Shown here: positions 8,871-16,171 of the stretch, piece after piece
How positions within the stretch are numbered: the first letter of the stretch is position 1
Layout of the letters: every line of letters begins with the position of its first letter
Assembly (NCBI RefSeq): GCF_002237595.1
Contig: NZ_CP022529.1
Location: 1,922,001 to 1,986,000, forward strand
Direction of reading: 5' to 3'
DNA length: 64,000 nucleotides
Source of the DNA: Labrenzia sp. VG12
Lineage (GTDB): Bacteria; Pseudomonadota; Alphaproteobacteria; Rhizobiales; Stappiaceae
The notes under the pieces: generated by a model
Databases searched by the model: none
What the model was told of the DNA's origin: nothing
The model's input: the letters and a program-made list of their open reading frames with translations, nothing else
Position numbers and translations under genes: made by a program

Positions 8871-9285
8871 TTCCCCCCGGAACGGTTTGAAACCAGTCGT
8901 TCTTGAGCGTGACACGCTTTGTTTCTGAAAATCCCGCTTTTGACTGCTCTGGTTTCGCCTTGACGAACCGAGCAGTTGAGCGCCTCGATCCAAGATAGGC
9001 GAATTTCTTTACAAAACAGAAAAGCGCTCCTGTTCTCCTGACCTGACACTGACCAGATTCAATTATCGATTTTGCAAAATAGAAGATCACCAGAAATTTG
9101 CGCGCTCAATTCTTGTTCGGCAAATGGAATGGTTCAGCGTCATCTGCATGGCAGCTTCCCGACGGCAACCTTGCTGCATTGCAAAAAATCAACTAAAAGG
9201 TCGCAGCTTGATTTTGGTCAAGGAGTCAGACGCGGGCAGATCTGGCACCGGCCTTCAAAACCACACGAATTAACTGGAGCAGCTC
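8871..9285. other. Intergenic region between binding protein and SulP gene
   Basis: This 415-bp divergent spacer holds no credible gene. It is richer in A and T than its surroundings and contains an FNR/FixK-like dyad at 9208-9221, about 65 bp upstream of the SulP start. It should carry the promoters of both flanking genes. Confidence 0.5.
9208..9221 (+). promoter_or_regulatory. FNR/FixK-like binding site
   Basis: TTGAT-TTTG-GTCAA matches the FNR/FixK/Dnr consensus TTGAT-N4-ATCAA at nine of ten positions. Its centre is about 71 bp upstream of the GTG start of the SulP gene, a usual activator distance if transcription begins some 30 bases before the start. Function is inferred from the match only. 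Confidence 0.4.
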
Positions 9286-10869
9286 GTGTCAGCACGCGCG
9301 GAAGGCCTTGCGCCTGTCAAACCTGTAAAAATGGATGCCATGCGCATCAAGACCGAGCTTCTTGCCGGTCTGACCGTGGCCCTTGCGCTGGTGCCGGAGG
9401 CGGTTGCCTTCGCCTTTGTCGCAGGTGTCAATCCGCTTGTCGGCCTCTACGCAGCGTTCTTTGTCGGCCTGATCACCGCCTGCATCGGTGGCCGTCCCGG
9501 CATGATCTCCGGCGCGACCGGCGCCCTCGCCGTGGTAATGGTGTCCCTGGTGGCCCAGCACGGCGTGGAATACCTGTTTGCGACGGTTGTCCTGATGGGC
9601 GTGATCCAGATCGCCGTCGGCCTGCTCCGCTGGGGCAAGTTCATCCGCATGGTGCCGCATCCGGTCATGCTGGGTTTCGTCAACGGTCTGGCCATCGTGA
9701 TTTTCCTGGCCCAGCTCGGCCAGTTCAAGGTGCCGGACGGCGCCGGCGGTCTGGCCTGGATGACCGGCTCCCAACTTTACCTGATGCTCGGCCTGATCGC
9801 CCTGACCATGGCCGTGATCTGGTTCCTGCCGCGCTTCACCAAGGCCTTCCCGGCTCCCCTGGCCGGCATCCTGGTCGTGACCGGCCTTGTGCTCGGCTTC
9901 GACCTCGATACACGGTCGGTGGGCGACCTCGCCTCCATCGCCGGTGGCCTGCCCGAGTTTCACATTCCGATGGTGCCGCTGACCTGGGAAACGCTCCAGA
10001 TCATCTTCCCTTATGCGGTCATCCTGTCCGCGATCGGCCTGATCGAATCCCTGCTGACGCTGAACCTTGTTGCTGACCTGACCAACACCAAGGGCGGCGC
10101 GTCCAAGGAATGTGTTGCCCAGGGCACTGCCAATATCGTCACCGGTTTCTTCGGCGGCATGGGCGGCTGTGCCATGATCGGCCAGTCGATGATCAACGTG
10201 AAATCAGGCGCCCGCACCCGCATCTCCGGCATCGCGGCCGCGCTCTTCCTGCTGTCCTTCATCGTGATCGCCTCGCCTCTGATCGAGCAGATCCCCGTCG
10301 CCGCGCTTGTCGGTGTCATGTTCATGGTGGTGATCGGCACCTTTGCCTGGGCCAGCCTGAAGATCGTGCACAAGATCCCGCTCACCGACGCGCTGGTCAT
10401 GGTCGTGGTCACCTGTGTCACCGTCTATGCCGACCTGGCCGTTGCCGTGGTTGTTGGTGTCATCATTTCGGCACTCGCCTATGCCTGGAATGCAGCCAGC
10501 CGCATCGACGCGCGTATCGGCACCAGCAAGGAAGGCTGGAAGGTCTATCGCCTCAGCGGCCCCCTTTTCTTCGGCTCCGCCACCGGCTTTGTCGATCTGT
10601 TCGATCCGCAGAAAGATCCGGACGACGTGGTCGTCGACTTCATCGACAGCCGGGTGGTCGATCACTCAGGACTTGAAGCGATCGACGCGCTGGCGTCCAA
10701 ATACGAAGCCGCCGGCAAGCGTCTGCATTTGCGACACCTGTCGCCCGACTGTCAGAAACTCCTGCACAAGGCCGGAAACCTTGTGGAGGTCTCCGTTCTG
10801 GAAGACCCCGACTACGAAATCGCCGTCGACTACGGTCACACGTTCGATCCGCAGGAAAAAACGTCCTAG
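9286..10869 (+). CDS. SulP family anion transporter with STAS domain
   Basis: A 527-residue inner-membrane transporter for sulfate, bicarbonate or a related anion. Hydrophobic helices span roughly residues 20-405, beginning with the SulP hallmark LLAGLTVALALVPEAVAFAFVAGVNPLVGLYAAF region and including SGATGALAVV and MGGCAMIGQSMINVKSGARTR. A cytoplasmic STAS domain follows (about 430-515; VYRLSGPLFFGSA, VVDFIDSRVVDHSGLEAI). The GTG at 9286 has GGAG six bases upstream. It stands alone between a divergent gene and a strong terminator. The shorter linker and STAS sequence resemble bacterial bicarbonate/sulfate members; the substrate cannot be read. An FNR-like box upstream suggests oxygen or redox control. 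Confidence 0.9.
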   Translation: MSARAEGLAPVKPVKMDAMRIKTELLAGLTVALALVPEAVAFAFVAGVNPLVGLYAAFFVGLITACIGGRPGMISGATGALAVVMVSLVAQHGVEYLFATVVLMGVIQIAVGLLRWGKFIRMVPHPVMLGFVNGLAIVIFLAQLGQFKVPDGAGGLAWMTGSQLYLMLGLIALTMAVIWFLPRFTKAFPAPLAGILVVTGLVLGFDLDTRSVGDLASIAGGLPEFHIPMVPLTWETLQIIFPYAVILSAIGLIESLLTLNLVADLTNTKGGASKECVAQGTANIVTGFFGGMGGCAMIGQSMINVKSGARTRISGIAAALFLLSFIVIASPLIEQIPVAALVGVMFMVVIGTFAWASLKIVHKIPLTDALVMVVVTCVTVYADLAVAVVVGVIISALAYAWNAASRIDARIGTSKEGWKVYRLSGPLFFGSATGFVDLFDPQKDPDDVVVDFIDSRVVDHSGLEAIDALASKYEAAGKRLHLRHLSPDCQKLLHKAGNLVEVSVLEDPDYEIAVDYGHTFDPQEKTS

Positions 10870-10894
10870 ACCCAGCTCCTGAGCTGAAAACCGG

Positions 10895-10930
10895 AAAAGC
10901 CCGAGCGGTCAGCCGCTCGGGCTTTTGTTT
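10895..10930 (+). terminator. Rho-independent terminator after the SulP gene
   Basis: A perfect 10-bp stem (10899-10908 with 10913-10922) around a TCAG loop, extended by A4/T4 pairs and followed by TTTTGTTT. It lies 25 bp after the stop codon. Confidence 0.9.
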
Positions 10931-11023
10931 GGTGCCTGGTCACGATCCCGCATTGCCCTGATCGCCGGAATTTGGAACAGATACACAATGTGAAATCCAC
11001 CGATCCTGAACCGGGTTGCCATT

Positions 11024-12838
11024 GTGTCTCGAAAAACGAAGCTTTTCATCACGCCGACACTTGCCACTGTCATCGGCACATTCGTTCTGATCACGGCAGC
11101 CACCATCCTGCTGATACAGGCCTTTACCTCCTCGACCGTCGTGCGCCAGCTCGGGGGCGAAATTGTCGACATCGGCATGGATTCGGCCGAGATCGCCTTT
11201 GTCGAGCAACTTCACGCAGTCACCGAGGCCTCCGAATACACGGCGCTTTCCTGGGAAGCCGGTGAGCTGCCCTTCGAAGACCCTGACCTTCTGATCACCT
11301 ATCTGTTTGGTATGCTGGCACCGGTCCAGCAGGTTTCCTTTCTGGTGATGGTCGACGACCAGAATTTGGGCGTGGATGTAGACCGAGGAGACGCCGACGG
11401 AAAACTGCTCGGCGGTGATGTCGATCTTGCAAAGGACATTCCCGAACTCATCAAGCTGACCGACCAGGCCCGACAGGACAAGGCGCCGTTCTGGAGTGCG
11501 CCGCTTTACATGAAGGAGCGCAAGCACACCTACTTCGTCTATGTCCGGCCGCTTTATGAAGACAAGACGTATCGTGGCAGCCTGATGGTGGGCATGTCCC
11601 TGGACCGCATGTCCGAGATCACCTGGTACATCTCGACCGACGACATCAATGTTTTCCTGATGAAGGAAGACTCCTTTGACATCATCGCTCACCCGACGCT
11701 CGATCAGGCTTTCGACTCCTTGAGCGAGTCCATGCCGCTGTTTCCGGTCAAGCACGTGCCGGATGCCTTTCTCGCCAGGTTCGAACAGATGCCGAAACTG
11801 GACAATGCCTCCTTCGATCTTGGCGAGGATCTCGATCTTCATGTCGGCCATACCGAGGACGGTCAGAAGCGGTTTGTCATTCTGGAACAGAAGAACGAGA
11901 ACCTGCTTGGGTTGCCGGCCCGGATCGGCGTGCATTTCCCGGCCGAATTCCTGGACCAGCCGTTGCAGCAGGTCCTGTTTGCCGTTCTGGTGGGGACCGG
12001 ACTTCTGTTCATCTCCCTGATCGGCGCCGTTCTACTGGCCCAGCGGATTGCACGGCCGGTCCAGCGTGCGTCAAACGCCGCGAAGGAAGTCGCCAACCTG
12101 AACCTTGCGGCCGTGCCACCCCTTCCCTCCAGCGTGATCCGGGAACTGGACGACCTGTCGAAGGGCTTCAATGCCATGGTCGGCGGACTGACGGCGTTCA
12201 ACCGGTATGTGCCCACGACCCTGGTGCAGAAGCTCTTGAGCGAAGGCCGAGCCGACGCCCCGCCGGAAGAGCGCGAGGTGGCGGTGCTCTTTACCGATAT
12301 TGCCGGTTTCACGTCAGCTTCTGAAGGCATGTCGGCAACCGAGACGGCCGCCTTCGTCAACCATCACCTGTCGCTGCTTGGTGCCGAAATCACCAGGGAA
12401 GGCGGCACCATCGACAAATATATCGGCGACAGCGTCATGGCTTTCTGGGGTGCTCCGGAACGGCTGGAAAATGCGGCGGCTCCGGCGGCCAGGGCGGCAC
12501 TTGCCATGGCCCGCGCCGTCATGACCGACAACCAGACCCGTATCGAACGCGGTGAACTGCCCGTTCGCTTCCGCATCGGGCTTCACATGGGGCCGCTTGT
12601 TGTCGGCGACATCGGCGCACCTGAGCGTGTCAACTACACCGTGATCGGCGACACGGTGAATGCCGCCTCTCGCCTGGAAAGCCTGGGCAAGGAAATCGAT
12701 GCAACTGCCGAAGTTGTGATCCTGGCCTCCGAGGAAATCGCTATGAACCTGGGAGACGACTTCGCACAGCAGCCAATCGGACCGCAAAAGGTCAAGGGGA
12801 AAGCCGAACCGCTCAACGTCGTGCGGCTACTGGTTTAG
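11024..12838 (+). CDS. Membrane-bound class III adenylate/guanylate cyclase
   Basis: A 604-residue protein that likely makes cAMP. Order of parts: membrane helix at 9-33, an extracytoplasmic sensory region of about 290 residues with Cache-like strands (FLVMVDDQNLGVDV, YFVYVRPLYED), a second helix near 320-343, a HAMP linker, then the cyclase domain from about 415. Catalytic features are present: metal-binding D425 in FTDIAGFT, the second metal aspartate and base-recognition lysine in DKYIGDSVMAFW, and the transition-state Asn/Arg in TVNAASRLE. The start is GTG at 11024 with a weak ribosome site. It is monocistronic, so the periplasmic signal is unknown. Confidence 0.9.
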   Translation: MSRKTKLFITPTLATVIGTFVLITAATILLIQAFTSSTVVRQLGGEIVDIGMDSAEIAFVEQLHAVTEASEYTALSWEAGELPFEDPDLLITYLFGMLAPVQQVSFLVMVDDQNLGVDVDRGDADGKLLGGDVDLAKDIPELIKLTDQARQDKAPFWSAPLYMKERKHTYFVYVRPLYEDKTYRGSLMVGMSLDRMSEITWYISTDDINVFLMKEDSFDIIAHPTLDQAFDSLSESMPLFPVKHVPDAFLARFEQMPKLDNASFDLGEDLDLHVGHTEDGQKRFVILEQKNENLLGLPARIGVHFPAEFLDQPLQQVLFAVLVGTGLLFISLIGAVLLAQRIARPVQRASNAAKEVANLNLAAVPPLPSSVIRELDDLSKGFNAMVGGLTAFNRYVPTTLVQKLLSEGRADAPPEEREVAVLFTDIAGFTSASEGMSATETAAFVNHHLSLLGAEITREGGTIDKYIGDSVMAFWGAPERLENAAAPAARAALAMARAVMTDNQTRIERGELPVRFRIGLHMGPLVVGDIGAPERVNYTVIGDTVNAASRLESLGKEIDATAEVVILASEEIAMNLGDDFAQQPIGPQKVKGKAEPLNVVRLLV

Positions 12839-12923
12839 TCCCCGCGAGTTCCATCAGGTCTCTTTGCAGGGCCCTGTCGGCTAGGCTGATTGATCGATGC
12901 CTGCAGACCCTGGTCCGGCTTCT

Positions 12924-13523
12924 TTAATGAAGCAGAGCGAGCACGAGATAGCTGGCCACGCCATAGAGGCTCAGGAGCCCGAGGCTCATGAATGCGCCGC
13001 GCAGCCCGGACCTACCCGAAAGATAGGCATAGGTATATCCGAGCCGGGCCAATCCGAAACCGCCGATCCAGGCTACGACCGCCGGGAATGAAGGCGTCAC
13101 GAAAGCCATCAACCCCGCCAGGAACACAAAATAGACGGCGTTCTCGGTGGTGTTGCGATGGGCGTTCTGACACCTTTCAACCTCCGCAATCCCTTCTGCC
13201 GACGCTTTGGCGCGCTCCTTTCGGGCTGCCTGCCATTCCTCGGGCGTCGCGTACAAGCCGTACCGGCTTCTGGTCAGCTCGGTCTGCGTCATCAGCCAGG
13301 AATGATTGACCAGCAGCAATACGGCTGATGCCGCCAGAACCGCCAACACTTCCTGCGATGGCAACGCCATGGCCAACGGACCAATACCGAACAGAAACAG
13401 GTTCGCGGCAAGGGCGATCAGCGTCAGCGCAAAGGGGTAAATGATGACGACAAGACGCAGCCGCCGCTTGCGCGCGTCTTGCTCAATATCGGGAACGGGA
13501 CGTCCTTCCTGGACCTGAAACAT
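12924..13523 (-). CDS. MAPEG family membrane protein
   Basis: A 199-residue integral membrane protein with about four hydrophobic segments (near 25-45, 55-75, 130-150 and 175-197). The stretch ERCQNAHRNTTENAVYF is the MAPEG signature (glutathione/eicosanoid metabolism family), in which the conserved R/N/E residues bind glutathione. It is somewhat longer than typical bacterial MAPEG proteins because of a cytoplasmic insertion around residues 90-120 (TPEEWQAARKERAKASAEG). The start at 13523 has GGAGG ten bases upstream. Bacterial members are mostly uncharacterised, so enzymatic activity is not claimed. Confidence 0.75.
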   Translation of the reverse strand: MFQVQEGRPVPDIEQDARKRRLRLVVIIYPFALTLIALAANLFLFGIGPLAMALPSQEVLAVLAASAVLLLVNHSWLMTQTELTRSRYGLYATPEEWQAARKERAKASAEGIAEVERCQNAHRNTTENAVYFVFLAGLMAFVTPSFPAVVAWIGGFGLARLGYTYAYLSGRSGLRGAFMSLGLLSLYGVASYLVLALLH

Positions 13524-13701
13524 CTGAAAAAATCCTCCGAATAACAGGCACAAGATAAGGGCTTTTGGGCCTGAATCCAGCCAGAATCGGCTCGATGAAC
13601 ACTTCCTGAATGCGACATTCAGCGTGGGTTCCGCGCTTGCCGGTTAGCGTCCACCTGTCTTCAAAACAACGGCACAGCCGACCCGACAGGAGTTCGTTCA
13701 A

Positions 13702-14136
13702 ATGTTTCGCAAGCTGATCATCACCACCGCCACCGCCCTGACCTTTTCCGCTGCCTCCCTGCCTGCAAGCGCCAACGGCATCAATATCGAGCAATTTGGT
13801 TTTGGCCATGTCACCGGCGGAACCCAGAACGGTTTCAACAACCTGATCGGCATCTTCCAGGACGGCCACCACAATGAAGGTCTCAGCCGCCAGTTCGGCA
13901 ACGGCAACACGGCCGCCATCGGTCAGACCGGCGCTCACCATTTCGCGGACACCTGGCAAAACGGCTTCGGCAACTCGGCAGGTGTGGGCCAGTTCGGAAC
14001 CGATCACAATGCAATCATGACCCAGGATGGCAACGGCAACATCGCCGCCGGTGTTCAGGTCGGACATGGCTGCGACGCCTCTGTGAACCAGGCCGGCTCC
14101 GGCAACGTTGCCGCCTTCGTCCAGACCTGCCCGTAA
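13702..14136 (+). CDS. Curlin-repeat protein (curli amyloid subunit)
   Basis: A 144-residue secreted protein with a signal peptide (cleavage near ASA|NG, residue 24) followed by five imperfect units of about 22 residues. Each has the curlin Gln/Gly/Asn ladder, for example IEQFGFGHVTGGTQNGFNN, WQNGFGNSAGVGQFGTDHN and TQDGNGNIAAGVQVGHG. The last unit contains a Cys pair (GHGC, QTCP), which is also seen in rhizobial curlins. Such subunits stack as a beta-solenoid amyloid in the extracellular matrix. AGGAG precedes the ATG. It heads a three-gene cluster with a CsgH-like protein and a second curlin; no csgG, csgE or csgF is in the window. Confidence 0.85.
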   Translation: MFRKLIITTATALTFSAASLPASANGINIEQFGFGHVTGGTQNGFNNLIGIFQDGHHNEGLSRQFGNGNTAAIGQTGAHHFADTWQNGFGNSAGVGQFGTDHNAIMTQDGNGNIAAGVQVGHGCDASVNQAGSGNVAAFVQTCP

Positions 14137-14167
14137 GCCGGGTTTTCCCTGACCTTTCCCGCATTAT

Positions 14168-14189
14168 CGGTGGCCACCCCTGGCCACCG
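14168..14189 (+). other. Intercistronic hairpin in the curli cluster
   Basis: A perfect 9-bp stem (14168-14176 with 14181-14189) with a CCCC loop in the 77-bp spacer between the first curlin gene and the CsgH-like gene. No T tract follows, so it is more likely an mRNA-stability or partial attenuation element than a full terminator. It could make the first curlin more abundant than the downstream products. Confidence 0.5.
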
Positions 14190-14213
14190 AAGCGACCCTG
14201 AGGAGCCCCTCTC

Positions 14214-14603
14214 ATGCGCAACTTTGCAAAAATCGGATTTCTGGCCGTGGTCGCCGCAACGGCGGCTGCCTGTCAGGCTGTGTCCGGCTCGAATGCCCAG
14301 GAAACGGACTATCAGTCCGCCTGCGCCATTGAAACGCTTTCTACATCGGGCGGGACGGTCCTGACCGGCATCGCCAGAGGCATTCAAGGCGAGACAGGCC
14401 AGTACAGGCTGACGCTCAAGGGCGGTGACGGCCGCAACAGCACCAGCACAAGCCAGGGCGGCGCCTTTGCCATCGGATCGAGCGGTGAAGCAACAACCGG
14501 CACCGTTCGCCTTGCCAGCTCCGGCGTCTACGACGCGGACCTGGAAATCTCGCTCGCAGGCAAGACCTATTCCTGCAGCAAGCGCATTGGCAACAGCATT
14601 TAA
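14214..14603 (+). CDS. csgH: CsgH-like curli assembly chaperone
   Basis: A 129-residue exported protein placed between two curlin genes. After a signal peptide (residues 1 to about 29) the mature part has the CsgC/CsgH beta-sandwich pattern: an early cysteine (SACAIETLS), the strand GQYRLTLKGGDGRNSTSTSQGGAF with the QGGxF motif, and a late cysteine (TYSCSKRI) that can pair with the first. CsgH proteins of alphaproteobacteria keep curlin from forming amyloid in the periplasm. A GAGG ribosome site lies about ten bases before the ATG. The family assignment rests on motif and context, because sequence conservation in this family is low. A Cys at residue 20 is not in a good lipobox. Confidence 0.75.
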   Translation: MRNFAKIGFLAVVAATAAACQAVSGSNAQETDYQSACAIETLSTSGGTVLTGIARGIQGETGQYRLTLKGGDGRNSTSTSQGGAFAIGSSGEATTGTVRLASSGVYDADLEISLAGKTYSCSKRIGNSI

Positions 14604-14629
14604 CTGAACCAGATCCAGGATATTCTTCA

Positions 14630-15034
14630 ATGACTTACAAGATCAAATCCCTGACAGCCGCAGCCGTGCTACTGAGCGGTCTCTCCGCCTCTCCCGCCCT
14701 CGCAGGCGGTTCGTTTTCCATCACGTTGAACCCGCAGAACCACGAGCAGGAACAACTGATGCGCGCCGGGCTCATTGCTGCTGGCATCGCCAACGAGATG
14801 AGCAAACAGGGCGGCATCAAGCAAAACGGTTTCGGCAATGCCGCGGGCATCCTGCAAAACGGTTTCGGCAATCACGGCATTCTTGTCCAGGACGGCAATG
14901 GTCACAACGGCACCATTCAGCAGCATGGCAACAATCACGCCTATGGCCTGTTTCAGTTCGGCAAGAACACAAACGGCCATGTGGTTCAAAACGGCTACGG
15001 CCAGACCGGAACAACGTTCCAGTTCGGCTGGTGA
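14630..15034 (+). CDS. Second curlin-repeat protein, possible nucleator
   Basis: A 134-residue exported protein. The signal peptide ends near residue 25 (SPALAG), followed by a non-repetitive segment (SFSITLNPQNHEQEQLMRAG, LIAAGIANEMSKQGG) and then curlin units such as IKQNGFGNAAGILQNGFGN, LVQDGNGHNGTIQQHGNNH and VVQNGYGQTGTTFQFGW. The aromatic C-terminus (FGW) and the N-terminal segment are typical of the rhizobial curlin that accompanies CsgH. The non-repeat part could anchor or nucleate, as CsgB does, but that is inference. It starts 26 bp after the CsgH-like gene and is probably in the same transcript. Confidence 0.85.
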   Translation: MTYKIKSLTAAAVLLSGLSASPALAGGSFSITLNPQNHEQEQLMRAGLIAAGIANEMSKQGGIKQNGFGNAAGILQNGFGNHGILVQDGNGHNGTIQQHGNNHAYGLFQFGKNTNGHVVQNGYGQTGTTFQFGW

Positions 15035-15269
15035 TCAAGTGGCACCATTGCCCCGCCCCACTGCCTTCCACGCTCCAACGGGTGCCGCCAGTTGCCTGAC
15101 AGCAATCCGGCGCCCGGCAAATAAGGCAACAAAAAGATTTGTTTGCGGGCCTCTGGCATGTGTATCAATCAATCCCCATCTGCTCCTTCAGCGTTGATTG
15201 CTCCTGAACAATATCAATGAACTGACGGCTTCCGGCAGCCTCTTCTGCCCGGAGCACCGAGAGCGGAAT

Positions 15270-15653
15270 ATGCAACACTTCGACAAAGCCTGGACCTTTC
15301 TGTCCACCTACCACATCGCCGACGCGGGACTGCTGCTGCTGATCACGGGCCTGTTCTGCGGCACCGTTTACGCCTATCTGCGCGTCTCCGGCTTTTTCCA
15401 GTCCAGACGCCGCCGGGGTTTCTTTTCCGGGGATGGAATGGCCTTCGCATTGGCTGGCACCCTGTTCCTGGCTTTCACCGGCAGTTTTCTGGAAATCTTC
15501 GCGCTGTCCTTCCGTTTGCCATTCGGCGCCTATCCCGACCTTCTGATCGGTCTGGGGGCCGTTGCCGCCGCCGTGGTCCTGGCGCGGCTGCTGGCACTGA
15601 AGGTCGCGAACCAGAAGCTTCAAAAGGCGGCCTCCGACCAACAGCCCACCTGA
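15270..15653 (+). CDS. Hypothetical small membrane protein
   Basis: A 127-residue protein from the ATG at 15270 (a GCGGA-type ribosome site precedes it). It has three hydrophobic segments, near residues 17-36, 55-80 and 87-107, separated by a basic loop (FFQSRRRRGFF), and a polar tail KVANQKLQKAASDQQPT. I do not recognise the family. It lies 235 bp after the curlin gene and converges with a minus-strand gene; a link to curli is not demonstrated. Confidence 0.6.
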   Translation: MQHFDKAWTFLSTYHIADAGLLLLITGLFCGTVYAYLRVSGFFQSRRRRGFFSGDGMAFALAGTLFLAFTGSFLEIFALSFRLPFGAYPDLLIGLGAVAAAVVLARLLALKVANQKLQKAASDQQPT

Positions 15654-15682
15654 CACGAATGAACCTGCGGGGCGCAAGCCCC

Positions 15683-16015
15683 TCAGCCCGGGACAGCCGG
15701 GACGGCGCGCCGCAAATCAGGCTCGTCATGGATGAAGGTCACGTTGAGCGTAACCCGGATTTCAACAGACGGGTCCCCGGCCGTGCCGGTCACCTTTGCC
15801 ACGGTCTCCCTGCTCTCCTCATCGAGACGCACCTCCAACGGCTCGAGCTTGTCAGCCAGGACCTGAAGTCCTTTGACGGGAAGTTCAAGCTTGAAAACCG
15901 TTGCGATGTTGGAAAGCAACGTGTGACCTTCGACCCAACCGCCTGAGTGCAGGACCGCGTCATTCACTTCGGTCATCACCAGGTGTCGATCTCTCCGGGT
16001 CACCCCCGAAAGCAT
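15683..16015 (-). CDS. Hypothetical protein
   Basis: A possible protein of 110 residues from an ATG at 16015 with an AGGAT-type ribosome site; starts at 16066 and 15976 are alternatives. It has no signal peptide or membrane segment. Regular alternation of hydrophobic and polar residues (VFKLELPVKGLQVLADKLEPLEVRL and VEIRVTLNVTFI) suggests a small beta-rich fold. It lies downstream of the homospermidine synthase gene on the same strand and may be a tail gene of that operon. No family recognised. Confidence 0.5.
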   Translation of the reverse strand: MLSGVTRRDRHLVMTEVNDAVLHSGGWVEGHTLLSNIATVFKLELPVKGLQVLADKLEPLEVRLDEESRETVAKVTGTAGDPSVEIRVTLNVTFIHDEPDLRRAVPAVPG

Positions 16016-16171
16016 GATGATCCTGTTCCTCAAACGCCCTGTTCCAAAATCGTTATCGGGGAGCATTCCGATCTCACGGATTGCCTCTCAGCCCTGCCCC
16101 AACCGGGAAGGCATCGCCCGTTGGGCGGCGTCTTCAAGAACCTATTCATGGGCGAGACGCCGCTGTCGGAT

